NCBI GenBank assembly: GCA_002491245.1
Contig: DKVO01000032.1
Span: forward strand, 110,488 to 118,690
Source of the DNA: Porphyromonadaceae bacterium UBA7176
Lineage (GTDB): Bacteria; Bacteroidota; Bacteroidia; Bacteroidales; Muribaculaceae
Direction of reading: 5' to 3'
Length of the DNA: 8,203 bases
This document shows, piece by piece, positions 1 to 7,543 of this stretch. The notes beneath the pieces were generated by a model. It worked only from the letters and a program-made list of their open reading frames with translations. It was not told where the DNA came from and made no database searches. Numbering within the stretch: position 1 is the first letter of the stretch; every line of letters starts with the position of its first letter. A program made the translations under genes and the position numbers.

Positions 1-362
1 ATTTCGTCGGCGAGGACGAAGTTGGCGAATACGGGACCTTTCTTGACCTGGAACGTTTCGTTTTTGACAGAGTATATCATGGTTCCGAGTACGTCGGCCG
101 GAAGGAGGTCGGGGGTAAACTGGATGCGGCTGTATTTGGCATCGATAAGCTGTGCCAAAGTTTTTATTGCCAGGGTTTTGGCGAGACCAGGTACGCCTTC
201 GAGGAGAACGTGACCGTTTGCAAGCATGGCAATGAGGAGGCTTTCTACAAGATGCTTCTGACCGACGATAGTCTGGTCCATGCCGCGCGTAACGAGGTTG
301 ATGAAGTCGCTTTTGCTTGCGACCAAGTCGTTGAGTTCCCGGATATTTACGCTTTCGCTCAT
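1..362 (-). CDS. MoxR-family AAA+ ATPase, N-terminal part (cut by window edge)
   Basis: Reading leftwards from the ATG at 362-360, the first 120 residues begin MSESVNIREL. The Walker A loop GVPGLAKT lies at residues 56-63. The MoxR-type block FTPDLLPADVLG is at 82-93, and GPVFANFVLADE, which ends in the Walker B acidic pair, is at 109-120. The window ends there, so sensor 1, the arginine finger and the lid domain are not visible. MoxR ATPases are cytosolic AAA+ chaperones that usually work with VWA- or DUF58-domain partners in maturation of other proteins or complexes. Such partner genes would be expected further left, outside the window. The start is chosen because the conserved MoxR N-terminal region begins shortly after it and a promoter candidate lies about 75 bp upstream. 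Its substrate cannot be told from this fragment. Confidence 0.93.
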   Translation of the reverse strand, partial: MSESVNIRELNDLVASKSDFINLVTRGMDQTIVGQKHLVESLLIAMLANGHVLLEGVPGLAKTLAIKTLAQLIDAKYSRIQFTPDLLPADVLGTMIYSVKNETFQVKKGPVFANFVLADE

Positions 363-434
363 AATAGTTGAGTGTATTTTTGAGTATTTATATGTTTCTG
401 TTCTGTGACGATTTGTCGTTTGTGATTTGTTGCA

Positions 435-442
435 CAAAGTTA
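435..442 (-). promoter_or_regulatory. Candidate Bacteroidetes -7 box for the moxR-like gene
   Basis: The minus strand reads TAACTTTG here, an exact match to the Bacteroidetes sigma-ABfr -7 consensus TAnnTTTG. The -33 region is weak: only a CTTTC-like tract lies near the expected distance, with no clean TTTG. If used, transcription would start near 428-430 and leave a leader of roughly 65 nt before the ATG at 362. Confidence 0.5.
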
Positions 443-474
443 CAGATATAACAATTAAGAAAGGGAGAAGGATT

Positions 475-486
475 GTTAAATTTAAC
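475..486. repeat. 12-bp perfect palindrome GTTAAATTTAAC
   Basis: GTTAAATTTAAC is its own reverse complement. It lies about 35 bp upstream of the moxR-side -7 box, so it overlaps the position where an activator or repressor could bind. In such AT-rich DNA a palindrome of this size can occur by chance, so an operator role is only a possibility. Confidence 0.3.
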
Positions 487-556
487 TATTAAATCTTTAG
501 TGTGTTAAAGTTTTAAGCATTTTTAAGGTAATAGAATAGGCTTTTAAAGGGTCGAT

Positions 557-571
557 ATTTTGTGTCAAAAT
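557..571. repeat. Short inverted repeat ATTTTG-TGT-CAAAAT
   Basis: Two perfect 6-bp arms flank a 3-nt spacer, about 70 bp upstream of the nhaC -7 candidate. The spacing fits a dimeric regulator half-site pair or a weak hairpin. It is not followed by a T-run, so it is not a convincing terminator. Function unknown. Confidence 0.3.
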
Positions 572-638
572 GATGTTAAAACAGGCCCTGAAATTCATAA
601 TAATGTAAAAACCGGGGATAAGTATTGAGCTAATTGAG

Positions 639-646
639 TAATTTTG
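639..646 (+). promoter_or_regulatory. Candidate Bacteroidetes -7 box for nhaC
   Basis: TAATTTTG matches TAnnTTTG and lies 44 bp before the proposed TTG start at 691. I see no good TTTG -33 box at 19-21 bp upstream, so support is the -7 element and its position only. Transcription would begin near 652, giving a leader of about 40 nt. Confidence 0.4.
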
Positions 647-690
647 CAAAACAGAAAGTTAGGTACAAACAAATTTAAGGTAAAATAGAA

Positions 691-2181
691 TTGAATCAAA
701 GAGGATTACTCGGTGCAGTTTCGGCTAACGGAGCTGTTGTTTTATCGGCAGTTCCAATTGTGGCGCTGTTGGTGTTTCTGGCTTGTATACTGATATTTAA
801 AGGAGCTGATTCGATATCGGATTACAGTGTTTTGGCATTGTTGAGTTCGTCGGTTTTGTCGTTGGCGATAGCTTTCGTGTCGGGTCGGATCAGACGTAGA
901 GGTCTGTTGTCGGGTTTTCTTCGCAGTGCCCGACAGATTTTGCCAGCCGTGCCGATGCTTGTGTTTATCGCGATGGTGTCGACTACGTGGATGCTGTCGG
1001 GAGTGGTGCCGGTGCTTATCGATTATGGCTTGCGGTTGCTCAACCCTGTGTTTTTTCTTGTTGCCGGCTGTATAGTGTGTGGAGTGGTGTCGGTACTGAC
1101 CGGAAGCTCATGGAGTACTATCGCGACGATAGGTGTTGCTTTTATGGGTATCGGTACTGTGATGGGTATTCATCCCGGTTGGGTTGCAGGAGCTATAATT
1201 TCGGGTGCTTATTTCGGTGATAAGGTTTCGCCTTTGAGTGATACGACAGTTGTGGCATCGTCGGCTTGCGGTGTAGATTTGTTCAAGCATATCAAATATC
1301 TGATGCTAACGTCTATGCCTGCTATGGGAGTGGCTTTATTGGTGTTTTTCATCGTTGGGTTGACTGTTGACCAAATGAAGGAAATCGATACTACGGAGGT
1401 ATGCACAATGCTCGGACAGTACTTTAACCTGACTCCTTGGGTTCTTGTAATTCCAGCTGTAACTTTTGGTTTGATAGCTATGCGAGTACGGACTCTTATT
1501 GTTCTGTTTGTCAGTGCGATGCTCGGACTTGCCGGTATTTTTATCTTTCAGCCGGATCTGTCGGTGTCGCTCGGAGCTGTGGATATGGCAAGCGGAATGA
1601 AGGTGTCGGCGGCGTTGCTCTGGGGTGAGACTTCCTTTTCGACCGGTAATGAGATCTTTGACAATCTGGTGACGACATCGGGCATTACCGGAATGTTGTC
1701 GACGATAGCACTCGTGCTCAGTGCTATGGTATTCGGTACTGTAATGATAGGGACAGGTATGCTTGCGGTTCTGACCAAATGGTTGACAAGACGTATAAGT
1801 ACGCGTCTGACACTTGTGGGGAGCACGGTGGGCAGCGGTCTGTTTTTGAATTGTTGCACGGCCGACCAGTATCTGTCGATAATCATCGGCGGCAATATGT
1901 ACAGGAACGCTTATCGCCGTCTCGGGCTTGAACCGAGATTGTTGAGCAGGACTCTTGAGGATTCGGTGTCGGTTACGTCGGTGTTGATTCCGTGGAATTC
2001 GTGCGGTGTGACGCAATCGGCGGTCTTGGGTGTGTCGACTTTGGTTTATCTGCCTTATTGTGTGTTCAATTATCTGTCGCCTCTTATGTCGCTTTTTATG
2101 GCTTGGACCGGTTTTAAAATACGGCAACGCGTTATCACTCAGAAAACGACGAGCGAACTGACCGACAAAGCTATGGCGTGA
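691..2181 (+). CDS. nhaC: NhaC-family Na+/H+ antiporter
   Basis: This 496-residue, highly hydrophobic inner-membrane protein probably has 11-12 membrane segments. Family blocks are clear: GSSWSTIATIG at about residues 138-148, GAYFGDKVSPLSDTT at 172-186 with the charged pair D177/K178 and D184, TADQYLSIIIGG at 390-401, and LSRTLEDS...LIPWNSCG at 418-439. NhaC proteins exchange cytoplasmic Na+ for external H+ in pH and sodium homeostasis. Length is normal for the family. The start appears to be TTG: an in-frame stop lies at 676-678, the codons between it and 691 include no ATG or GTG, and the next internal Met is near residue 89, beyond the first membrane segments. A weak AAGG (677-680) lies 10 nt upstream. 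The last 14 codons overlap the convergent PAP2 gene. The subfamily could prefer another exchange, such as malate/lactate, but the motifs favour cation/proton antiport. Confidence 0.93.
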   Translation: MNQRGLLGAVSANGAVVLSAVPIVALLVFLACILIFKGADSISDYSVLALLSSSVLSLAIAFVSGRIRRRGLLSGFLRSARQILPAVPMLVFIAMVSTTWMLSGVVPVLIDYGLRLLNPVFFLVAGCIVCGVVSVLTGSSWSTIATIGVAFMGIGTVMGIHPGWVAGAIISGAYFGDKVSPLSDTTVVASSACGVDLFKHIKYLMLTSMPAMGVALLVFFIVGLTVDQMKEIDTTEVCTMLGQYFNLTPWVLVIPAVTFGLIAMRVRTLIVLFVSAMLGLAGIFIFQPDLSVSLGAVDMASGMKVSAALLWGETSFSTGNEIFDNLVTTSGITGMLSTIALVLSAMVFGTVMIGTGMLAVLTKWLTRRISTRLTLVGSTVGSGLFLNCCTADQYLSIIIGGNMYRNAYRRLGLEPRLLSRTLEDSVSVTSVLIPWNSCGVTQSAVLGVSTLVYLPYCVFNYLSPLMSLFMAWTGFKIRQRVITQKTTSELTDKAMA

Positions 2182-3074
2182 AGTGCGGTTGATGAAGCTG
2201 CGATGTTGTAGTTTGCCTGAGCTCGAAATCCGAACCGGTTGGTGATATGCCATTCAAATCCGCTGCCAAGCTCGAGGTTGAAACTGTATCGGGTGGGTGT
2301 GACGTTGTTGTCGCCGATCCACCGACATGGCCCGACGGCGGCATTGCAGACGAAAGCGAGTCTGTCGTCGGACAAGACGAAATGCCCGGCGGCGCCTAAG
2401 GTGAGCGATATGGCAGAAAGTGGATCGCTATAACTGTCGCCGATTTTGACCGGCATGGATATGATACGGGCAGAGGTGTCGAATCCCCAACAATCAGATA
2501 AGGGAAGGCGGAAGCGCAGGGCGGTGCCGAAACCTGCACAAAGAGTTTTACCAGATGGGGAGTTGAGCCAATAGATTGCTTCGGATGAAACGCCTAAAGA
2601 TGGATGGAAGATGCACTGTGGGGATGTGGCCCAGAGAGATGTCTGTCGGAAAATTTTGCGACAGATAAAGGATGCCAGTTCTGTTGATATTATTCCTGTT
2701 GTGGCTCCGGCGATAACGTCTGACCCCCAGTGGCGTCGGGCGATGATGCGTTGTTGGCCGACGGATGATGCGGCAGCATGAGCAGCGACAGACCACCAAG
2801 GGCTGTTTGTGTAGAGTGTGTTAGATAGGATTGTGGCGGCGGTAAAGGCCCAGGAGGTGTGGCGAGATGGGAATGAACGGTTGGATGTTCGGTCGGGACG
2901 CAATTCGTGGATGGTGTGTTTGAACAGCTCTGTGGAGGCTGCATTTACGATTAGCGCGCTACCGGCAGATGCCAGGTGGTGATGGATGTGACCTGATATG
3001 GTGTCGGATTTTTCTGCGGCTAAGGCGGAGAGAGCGACGAATAATGCAGCCAAGGCAGAGAGGATGCGTTTCAT
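2139..3074 (-). CDS. PAP2-family phosphatase with C-terminal outer-membrane barrel-like domain
   Basis: The product has 311 residues. A signal peptide (MKRILSALAALFVALSALAA) is followed by a compact PAP2 domain at about 35-135 with all three motifs. K52-x6-R59-P60 is motif 1. P69-S-R-H72 is motif 2, with Arg where Gly is usual. R109-x5-H115-x3-D119 is motif 3, where H115 is the expected phospho-histidine nucleophile. Residues from about 155 to 311 alternate polar and hydrophobic positions and end ...SSLVVF, a terminal-Phe pattern like the beta-signal of outer-membrane barrels. PAP2 enzymes remove phosphate from lipids such as undecaprenyl-PP, phosphatidate or lipid A, or from soluble esters; the substrate here is unknown. 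The start at 3074 overlaps the stop of the GH3 gene as ATGA, implying translational coupling. A longer in-frame extension upstream is rejected because it lacks a signal peptide. The 3' end overlaps nhaC by 43 bp. Confidence 0.85.
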   Translation of the reverse strand: MKRILSALAALFVALSALAAEKSDTISGHIHHHLASAGSALIVNAASTELFKHTIHELRPDRTSNRSFPSRHTSWAFTAATILSNTLYTNSPWWSVAAHAAASSVGQQRIIARRHWGSDVIAGATTGIISTELASFICRKIFRQTSLWATSPQCIFHPSLGVSSEAIYWLNSPSGKTLCAGFGTALRFRLPLSDCWGFDTSARIISMPVKIGDSYSDPLSAISLTLGAAGHFVLSDDRLAFVCNAAVGPCRWIGDNNVTPTRYSFNLELGSGFEWHITNRFGFRAQANYNIAASSTALHAIALSVSSLVVF

Positions 3075-5989
3075 TGCCGTATTGAGCGATATATGAGTGA
3101 GAAAAGGCGTGAGCGGATATAGCTGCGGTTGAATATGGCACTGTCGCGAGTGGGATGGACACGATTTGTCAGAAAGACGAAAATAAGGTCGTGGGCAGGG
3201 TCGACCCAAAATACTGTTCCGGTGAAACCGAGGTGACCGAAAACTTCGGGAGAAGCCTCGTCGCAAGTCGGTGAGCTGTCGAGATCGCTGGTGTCGGGTT
3301 TATCGAAGCCGAGACCTCGACGACATGTGGGGCTTTTGTCGGAGATGAAAAGGTTTACTGTCGATGGAGACAAGATACGGGTTCCGCCATAGTGTCCACC
3401 GTTGAGCAGCATCTGACAGTATTTGGCGATGTCGCCGGCATTTGCGAAGAGCCCTGCGTTGCCTTGAACTCCGCCGGAGAATGCTGCGAGTTCGTCGTGG
3501 ACAAATCCGTGGAGGGTCTGTCGTCGCAGGAATGTGTCGTTTTCGGTTGGTGCGATGTTTGCCAGATCGGTCCAAGTACGAGGTCGATATCCGGTGCGGT
3601 ATGCGCCGAGGGGGGAGAATATATTTTTATGGACAAATGAGTCGTGGGTCTCTCCGGTGAGTTTTTGCTCAATATCCATCAGAAGACAGAAGTTGAGGCA
3701 TGAATAGTTGTATTTCCTGGAGCTGCGTACGGGGATATCGTAGATGCGATGCATCAGGGTGTCGAAAGTTTCAGGGCCTGTGAAAATGCCATGTGCCGCT
3801 TCGATAGGGAATTCGTGGGTAGGGGTGGAGGAGAGTATGTCTTTGCGAATCCGGGCGGTGTTATGCCCCCAGGCTCTGTTTTGAATCTTTATGGTGTGGA
3901 GTGCGTCGCGACGTGGGCGGATAAGCTTGCCGGAGAAAGTGGCCGGATCGAACATGATGTCGAACATATTGAGCGATGCCGGCATACCGGACTCGTGGTA
4001 AAGTAGTTGGCGTATCGTGATGTTTTTCTTCGCGGAATCGGTGAGTTGTGGAATATATCTGCCGATATGATCGTCGAGGTTGAAAAGCTCGTTGTCGTAG
4101 GCTTTCATGATACCGGGGATGGTGCCTACGGCTTTCGATACAGATGCGAGGTCGTAGATTGTGGTGCGGTTGACTTTTGCGGAGGATTTGGATGATAATT
4201 TACCGTATGCCTTGTCGATAAGGATGTCGCCATTTCTTGCAACAAGCACCTGACAGCCCGGCATTCCACCACTGCGTATGAGGTCGTTGACGAGTTGGTT
4301 GATGCTATCGGTAATCCAAGGGGCGACGTTTTGGTTGAGTGGATGGGTGTAGCCGAGTCTTGTTTTTTTGATGTCGATACCTGAGCCTGTCTTTGCGACT
4401 CCGGCTATGTCTACAGGTAGGCGGCCAGATATCTTGTGTCCGCCGAAGATAGCTTGTGCGGCGGCCCGTTGGAGAGGTGTGATGTTGTCGTATGCAATGA
4501 CAATTGCCTTGCATTTTGGGAGGATAGCTGAAAATTTGGCGATCTTGTAGGGGTTGATAAAGAATACGGCGATGATGTCGGTGTGTGAAGATGTCAACTT
4601 TTCCAGGGAGGCTCTGGCGGCATGGCTGTCGCTGAAGATTGCGGCGACTGTGGCTTGAGGATTTTTTGAAGAAATGTCGGCGTAGTGGCTACAGATGTCG
4701 GTAAAGGTGGCGGATGAGTGCGAACCGATGGTTACGACGGATATGTCGGTAGAGTTGAGCGGCAGGATGGATTCTGAGTTTTTTATGACGGTTATCGCCG
4801 CTCTCGCAAGTCTGTCGGCCAAGGCTTCGGCCTGAGGTGAGTTGATGGCTTTGGCTATGCTGTCGTTGTCGGAAGAGATGCTGTCGGATACATGGAGGAG
4901 GTATTTGTAGCGCAGGATGCGTTTGCACCGCTGCTCGATGACGGAAGGTGGTATTTCGCCTGTTTTGACGGCATTTTCGATAGCAGAGATATCTGCCACC
5001 GGGTCGAGAGGCGACAAGAGAACGTCGGCACCAGCCTTGAGGGCTTCGACAGAGGCATTGGTATGGCCGTGGTCTGCGCCTTTCATGCCGAGGGCGTCGG
5101 TATAAATAAGGCCTTCGAAGCCTAAGCGATTGCGGAGGAGGCCGGTGGTTATTGCCGGTGAGAGGGAGGCCGGTGTGCCGGTAGAATCGATGGCAGGAAC
5201 GGCGAGGTGTCCGACCATGATACCGGAGCAGCCGGCATTGATGTAGTCTTTGAAGGGTACGAGGTCGGTGGAGTCGAGCCGAGAGGTGGTGTGGTTGACG
5301 TAGGGGAGGGTTTTGTGGGAGTCGGTGTCGGTGTCACCGTGGCCGGGGAAGTGCTTGGCGACGGCTTGCACGCCTCCGTCTTCGAGTCCAAGCGAATAGG
5401 CCGTTGCGGCGCAGGCAACCCTTGAGGGATCTTCACCGAATGACCGGAAGCCTATCACGGGGTTGGACGGGTTGGAGTTGACGTCGGCAACGGGTGCGAA
5501 ATTTACGTCGATTCCGGCTAATCGGCATTGACGGGCCATCTCGCGACCGTATTGGTAAATCAACCGATAGTCTGTGATGGCTCCAAGGGTCATGTTTTGA
5601 GGAAAGGCAGGGCTGTCGGGGATGCGCATGGCGAGTCCCCATTCGCCATCGAATGTGATCAGTGGCGGTATCGAGGCAACTGATTTTGCGTGGCGGTTTA
5701 TGGACAGGTGGTCGGAGAGAGAGCCTTGGGTGTAAAGGATGCCGCCAAAGCCATGTTTGCCGATCAATCTGGTTGTCGTTGCCAGAGAGGCTTGTCCTTG
5801 ATCGGGCGTGGCTTTAGGGAAGATGAGTTGTGCGATGCGTTGGCGAGGGGTGAGGGTAGAGTATACTGAGTCGGCCCAACGGTCGGCCTCGATGGTGTGG
5901 TGTCTTGCGATATTGGGTGTTACAGCACTTGCTGTCAAGGCTACAGAGAACAGTAGCCCGACAGCAAGTTTGTTCGGGATGATGTGCAT
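3071..5989 (-). CDS. GH3 beta-N-acetylglucosaminidase-type glycosidase fused to a serine beta-lactamase-like hydrolase
   Basis: This is a 972-residue secreted protein with a signal peptide at about 1-22 (cleavage after TASA). The GH3 N-terminal barrel spans about 40-365. It carries the NagZ-type signature KHFPGHGDTDTDSH at 212-225, whose D223/H225 pair is the acid/base dyad of GH3 N-acetylhexosaminidases, and the nucleophile D298 in YTDALGM. A GH3 C-terminal alpha/beta domain follows to about 530, ending near SGRLPVD. Residues about 560-965 form a class C beta-lactamase/PBP-type domain with S616-V-S-K619, a Y762-S-C variant of the usual Y-x-N, and H919-L-G921-F-T-G as the KTG-like motif. The protein probably acts in the periplasm or at the surface, cleaving GlcNAc-containing glycans, with the second domain acting as an esterase or DD-peptidase-like enzyme; that second activity is inferred. 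It starts 4 nt after the nucleotidase stop and its stop overlaps the PAP2 start. True beta-lactam resistance is not implied. Confidence 0.93.
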   Translation of the reverse strand: MHIIPNKLAVGLLFSVALTASAVTPNIARHHTIEADRWADSVYSTLTPRQRIAQLIFPKATPDQGQASLATTTRLIGKHGFGGILYTQGSLSDHLSINRHAKSVASIPPLITFDGEWGLAMRIPDSPAFPQNMTLGAITDYRLIYQYGREMARQCRLAGIDVNFAPVADVNSNPSNPVIGFRSFGEDPSRVACAATAYSLGLEDGGVQAVAKHFPGHGDTDTDSHKTLPYVNHTTSRLDSTDLVPFKDYINAGCSGIMVGHLAVPAIDSTGTPASLSPAITTGLLRNRLGFEGLIYTDALGMKGADHGHTNASVEALKAGADVLLSPLDPVADISAIENAVKTGEIPPSVIEQRCKRILRYKYLLHVSDSISSDNDSIAKAINSPQAEALADRLARAAITVIKNSESILPLNSTDISVVTIGSHSSATFTDICSHYADISSKNPQATVAAIFSDSHAARASLEKLTSSHTDIIAVFFINPYKIAKFSAILPKCKAIVIAYDNITPLQRAAAQAIFGGHKISGRLPVDIAGVAKTGSGIDIKKTRLGYTHPLNQNVAPWITDSINQLVNDLIRSGGMPGCQVLVARNGDILIDKAYGKLSSKSSAKVNRTTIYDLASVSKAVGTIPGIMKAYDNELFNLDDHIGRYIPQLTDSAKKNITIRQLLYHESGMPASLNMFDIMFDPATFSGKLIRPRRDALHTIKIQNRAWGHNTARIRKDILSSTPTHEFPIEAAHGIFTGPETFDTLMHRIYDIPVRSSRKYNYSCLNFCLLMDIEQKLTGETHDSFVHKNIFSPLGAYRTGYRPRTWTDLANIAPTENDTFLRRQTLHGFVHDELAAFSGGVQGNAGLFANAGDIAKYCQMLLNGGHYGGTRILSPSTVNLFISDKSPTCRRGLGFDKPDTSDLDSSPTCDEASPEVFGHLGFTGTVFWVDPAHDLIFVFLTNRVHPTRDSAIFNRSYIRSRLFSLIYRSIRQ

Positions 5990-5993
5990 CGGT

Positions 5994-7535
5994 TTATTTT
6001 TCTAATGTCCAGCGGTTGTCTTGTTTGCCTTCGAGGGTTTTGTCTTTTCCATCTCCTTGGGTAAGGTAGAAAAGGAGGTCGTCGTATACGAGTCTGGGAC
6101 TGTCGGCGACGGTGGTGCCGTGGGTGAGGCCGGTCATGTAGTCTCCGCCTTTGGCGAGATAGTCGATTGTGGCGATGCGGTAGGTCTTATTGGGGTCAAG
6201 CTCTTTGCCGTCGATCGTGATATGCTTGGCTTCGGGGGTGTCTCCGGCGGTGTAGGTTACTTTTACGTTGTCGCTGACTCCGTCGCCACCGCGACGAGCC
6301 ATTGTATCGAAGGCGTCTTTGATGTCTTTACCATTGACGTCGATGACGGTGATGTAGTTGCGGAACGGGAAGATGTTGAGGATGTGTCCTTTGGAGAATT
6401 TGCCTTGGGGTAGTCCGTCGCGCAAGCCGCCTTTGTTGACGATTGCGAAGTCGGTGCCAGGGGCGAGTTCTTTGCCCCGCATGAGGACGTAGTCGGCGAA
6501 GAAGTTGAGGAGTTCGTTGTCGGAGTTGTCGAGCTGTCGGTTTGTGGAGCCTACCCATAGGTGCATGAGTGAATCTACGCCGGCGGAATATCGAGCGATT
6601 GTGGTAGCGAGTGCTGAGTCGTTGAATGAGTCAAAGCGGCTGTCGATGTCGATGAGTTCGTAGTCCGGGTATGTATCGCTTCCGAGTTTGTCGAGGTCGA
6701 TTTCTATCTTGCCGAGTTTGCGTCCGGCTTTTCCTGTCTGTACGACGAGGACCGGTCGGTTGTCGAGGTTGCGGAGGTGTGATCGATGGTCTCCCTTGTC
6801 GGTGGCAGGGTCTATAACGTCGTGGGAATGTCCACCGATAATGATGTCGATGTCGCGAGAGTTGACAGCCAGGATGGAGTCTCCGACGAGCCCTGCCGGG
6901 GTGTAACCGATGTGTGAGAGGGCTATGACGGCGTCGACTTTGTCGTCGTTCTTTAGTTTTTTTGCGGCGGCATTGGCAGTGGCTACGATTGGCTCGAATT
7001 TGAGACCGTCGTAGTTGCCTTTTGATATCATTCCGTCGGGGTTGAGGTTGATGCCGATAAATCCTATTTTTTTGTCGCCGTAGTTTTTGATTGAAGATGA
7101 TACGAACTGTCCGTTGAGAGGGGTTTGGGAGAGATCGTAGTTCGTGGCCAATTTTTCGGCATCGGAGATGGCGAGGACTGCAGCGAGGGAGTCGATGCCG
7201 TTGTCGAATTCGTGGTTGCCGAGAATCCGGATGTCGACACCGAGATTATTCATTATTTCTTGTTCGGCACGCCCTCCGTAGAGATAGAAAAATAATGTGC
7301 CTTGGACGGCGTCGCCGGCGTCGACGAGGAGGACGTTGTCGTATTTATTCCGGATGCTGTCTATTACGGCTTTACTGCGCATTACTCCACCGAGACCGTT
7401 GCGGTCGGGGGTGATCTGGGAGTGGGTGTCGTTGGTGTGGAGTATGATCAGCTTGTCGGAGTGTTCTTTTGGGGTGCAGGCCAACATGCCGGCGGATAAT
7501 GCGACGGCAGTTATAAGATGGGCAATGGGTTTCAT
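5994..7535 (-). CDS. UshA-like 5'-nucleotidase / metallophosphatase lipoprotein
   Basis: The product has 513 residues. A short signal with a lipobox-like GMLAC puts the lipidated Cys at residue 20; Met at the -3 position is slightly off consensus. The calcineurin-like metallophosphatase domain (about 28-300) shows NDTH (D36, H38), GD (D75), GNHEFD (N107-D111), SH (H208) and GGHSH (H236, H238), the full set of dimetal ligands. The 5'-nucleotidase C-terminal domain (about 330-510) shows NKGGLRDG (367-374), FPFRN (389-393) and DYLAKGGDY (458-466), which shape the nucleotide pocket. It should hydrolyse 5'-nucleotides, and perhaps UDP-sugars, to nucleoside and phosphate outside the cytoplasm. Both domains sit in one polypeptide. 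The start at 7535 is chosen because it opens directly into the signal peptide; an upstream in-frame extension would run into rpiB. It lies 8 nt after the rpiB stop and 4 nt before the GH3 start. Confidence 0.93.
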   Translation of the reverse strand: MKPIAHLITAVALSAGMLACTPKEHSDKLIILHTNDTHSQITPDRNGLGGVMRSKAVIDSIRNKYDNVLLVDAGDAVQGTLFFYLYGGRAEQEIMNNLGVDIRILGNHEFDNGIDSLAAVLAISDAEKLATNYDLSQTPLNGQFVSSSIKNYGDKKIGFIGINLNPDGMISKGNYDGLKFEPIVATANAAAKKLKNDDKVDAVIALSHIGYTPAGLVGDSILAVNSRDIDIIIGGHSHDVIDPATDKGDHRSHLRNLDNRPVLVVQTGKAGRKLGKIEIDLDKLGSDTYPDYELIDIDSRFDSFNDSALATTIARYSAGVDSLMHLWVGSTNRQLDNSDNELLNFFADYVLMRGKELAPGTDFAIVNKGGLRDGLPQGKFSKGHILNIFPFRNYITVIDVNGKDIKDAFDTMARRGGDGVSDNVKVTYTAGDTPEAKHITIDGKELDPNKTYRIATIDYLAKGGDYMTGLTHGTTVADSPRLVYDDLLFYLTQGDGKDKTLEGKQDNRWTLEK

Positions 7536-7543
7536 GTCGGTGC

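Larger units (their letters stand above)
363..690. other. Divergent intergenic region between moxR-like gene and nhaC
   Basis: This 328-bp, strongly AT-rich stretch contains no credible gene on either strand. It separates two divergently transcribed genes and holds a promoter candidate for each (435-442 minus, 639-646 plus). It also holds two short perfect inverted repeats (475-486 and 557-571) and many TTAA/TTTAA tracts. I see no riboswitch-like conserved core, no tRNA and no strong intrinsic terminator. Confidence 0.8.

Noticed and set aside
22..213. 63-codon plus-strand open frame at the left edge
   Set aside because: It lies antisense to the conserved MoxR AAA+ core, which is intact across it.
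1336..2253. Long open frame (305 codons) on the minus strand, antisense to nhaC
   Set aside because: The translation is rich in His, Arg, Gln and Ser with no recognisable domain, while the opposite strand encodes a clear NhaC antiporter. It is a composition-driven shadow.
3075..3266. N-terminal extension of the PAP2 gene to an ATG at 3266
   Set aside because: The extra 64 residues overlap the serine hydrolase coding region, carry no domain, and would bury the signal peptide that starts at 3074.
3392..3640. Plus-strand open frames inside the GH3/serine hydrolase gene (also around 3749-4195 and 4892-5425)
   Set aside because: All are antisense to well-supported domains, short, and without motifs or credible start signals.
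3071..5989. Antibiotic-resistance beta-lactamase call for the fusion protein
   Set aside because: The SxxK motif is shared by many esterases and PBPs, the Y-x-N motif is altered, and fusion to a GH3 glycosidase does not resemble known resistance enzymes.
6021..6413. 130-codon plus-strand open frame antisense to the nucleotidase C-terminal domain
   Set aside because: It is Val/Gly/Asp-rich repetitive-looking sequence mirroring the opposite strand's codon bias. No domain, and the minus-strand gene is intact.
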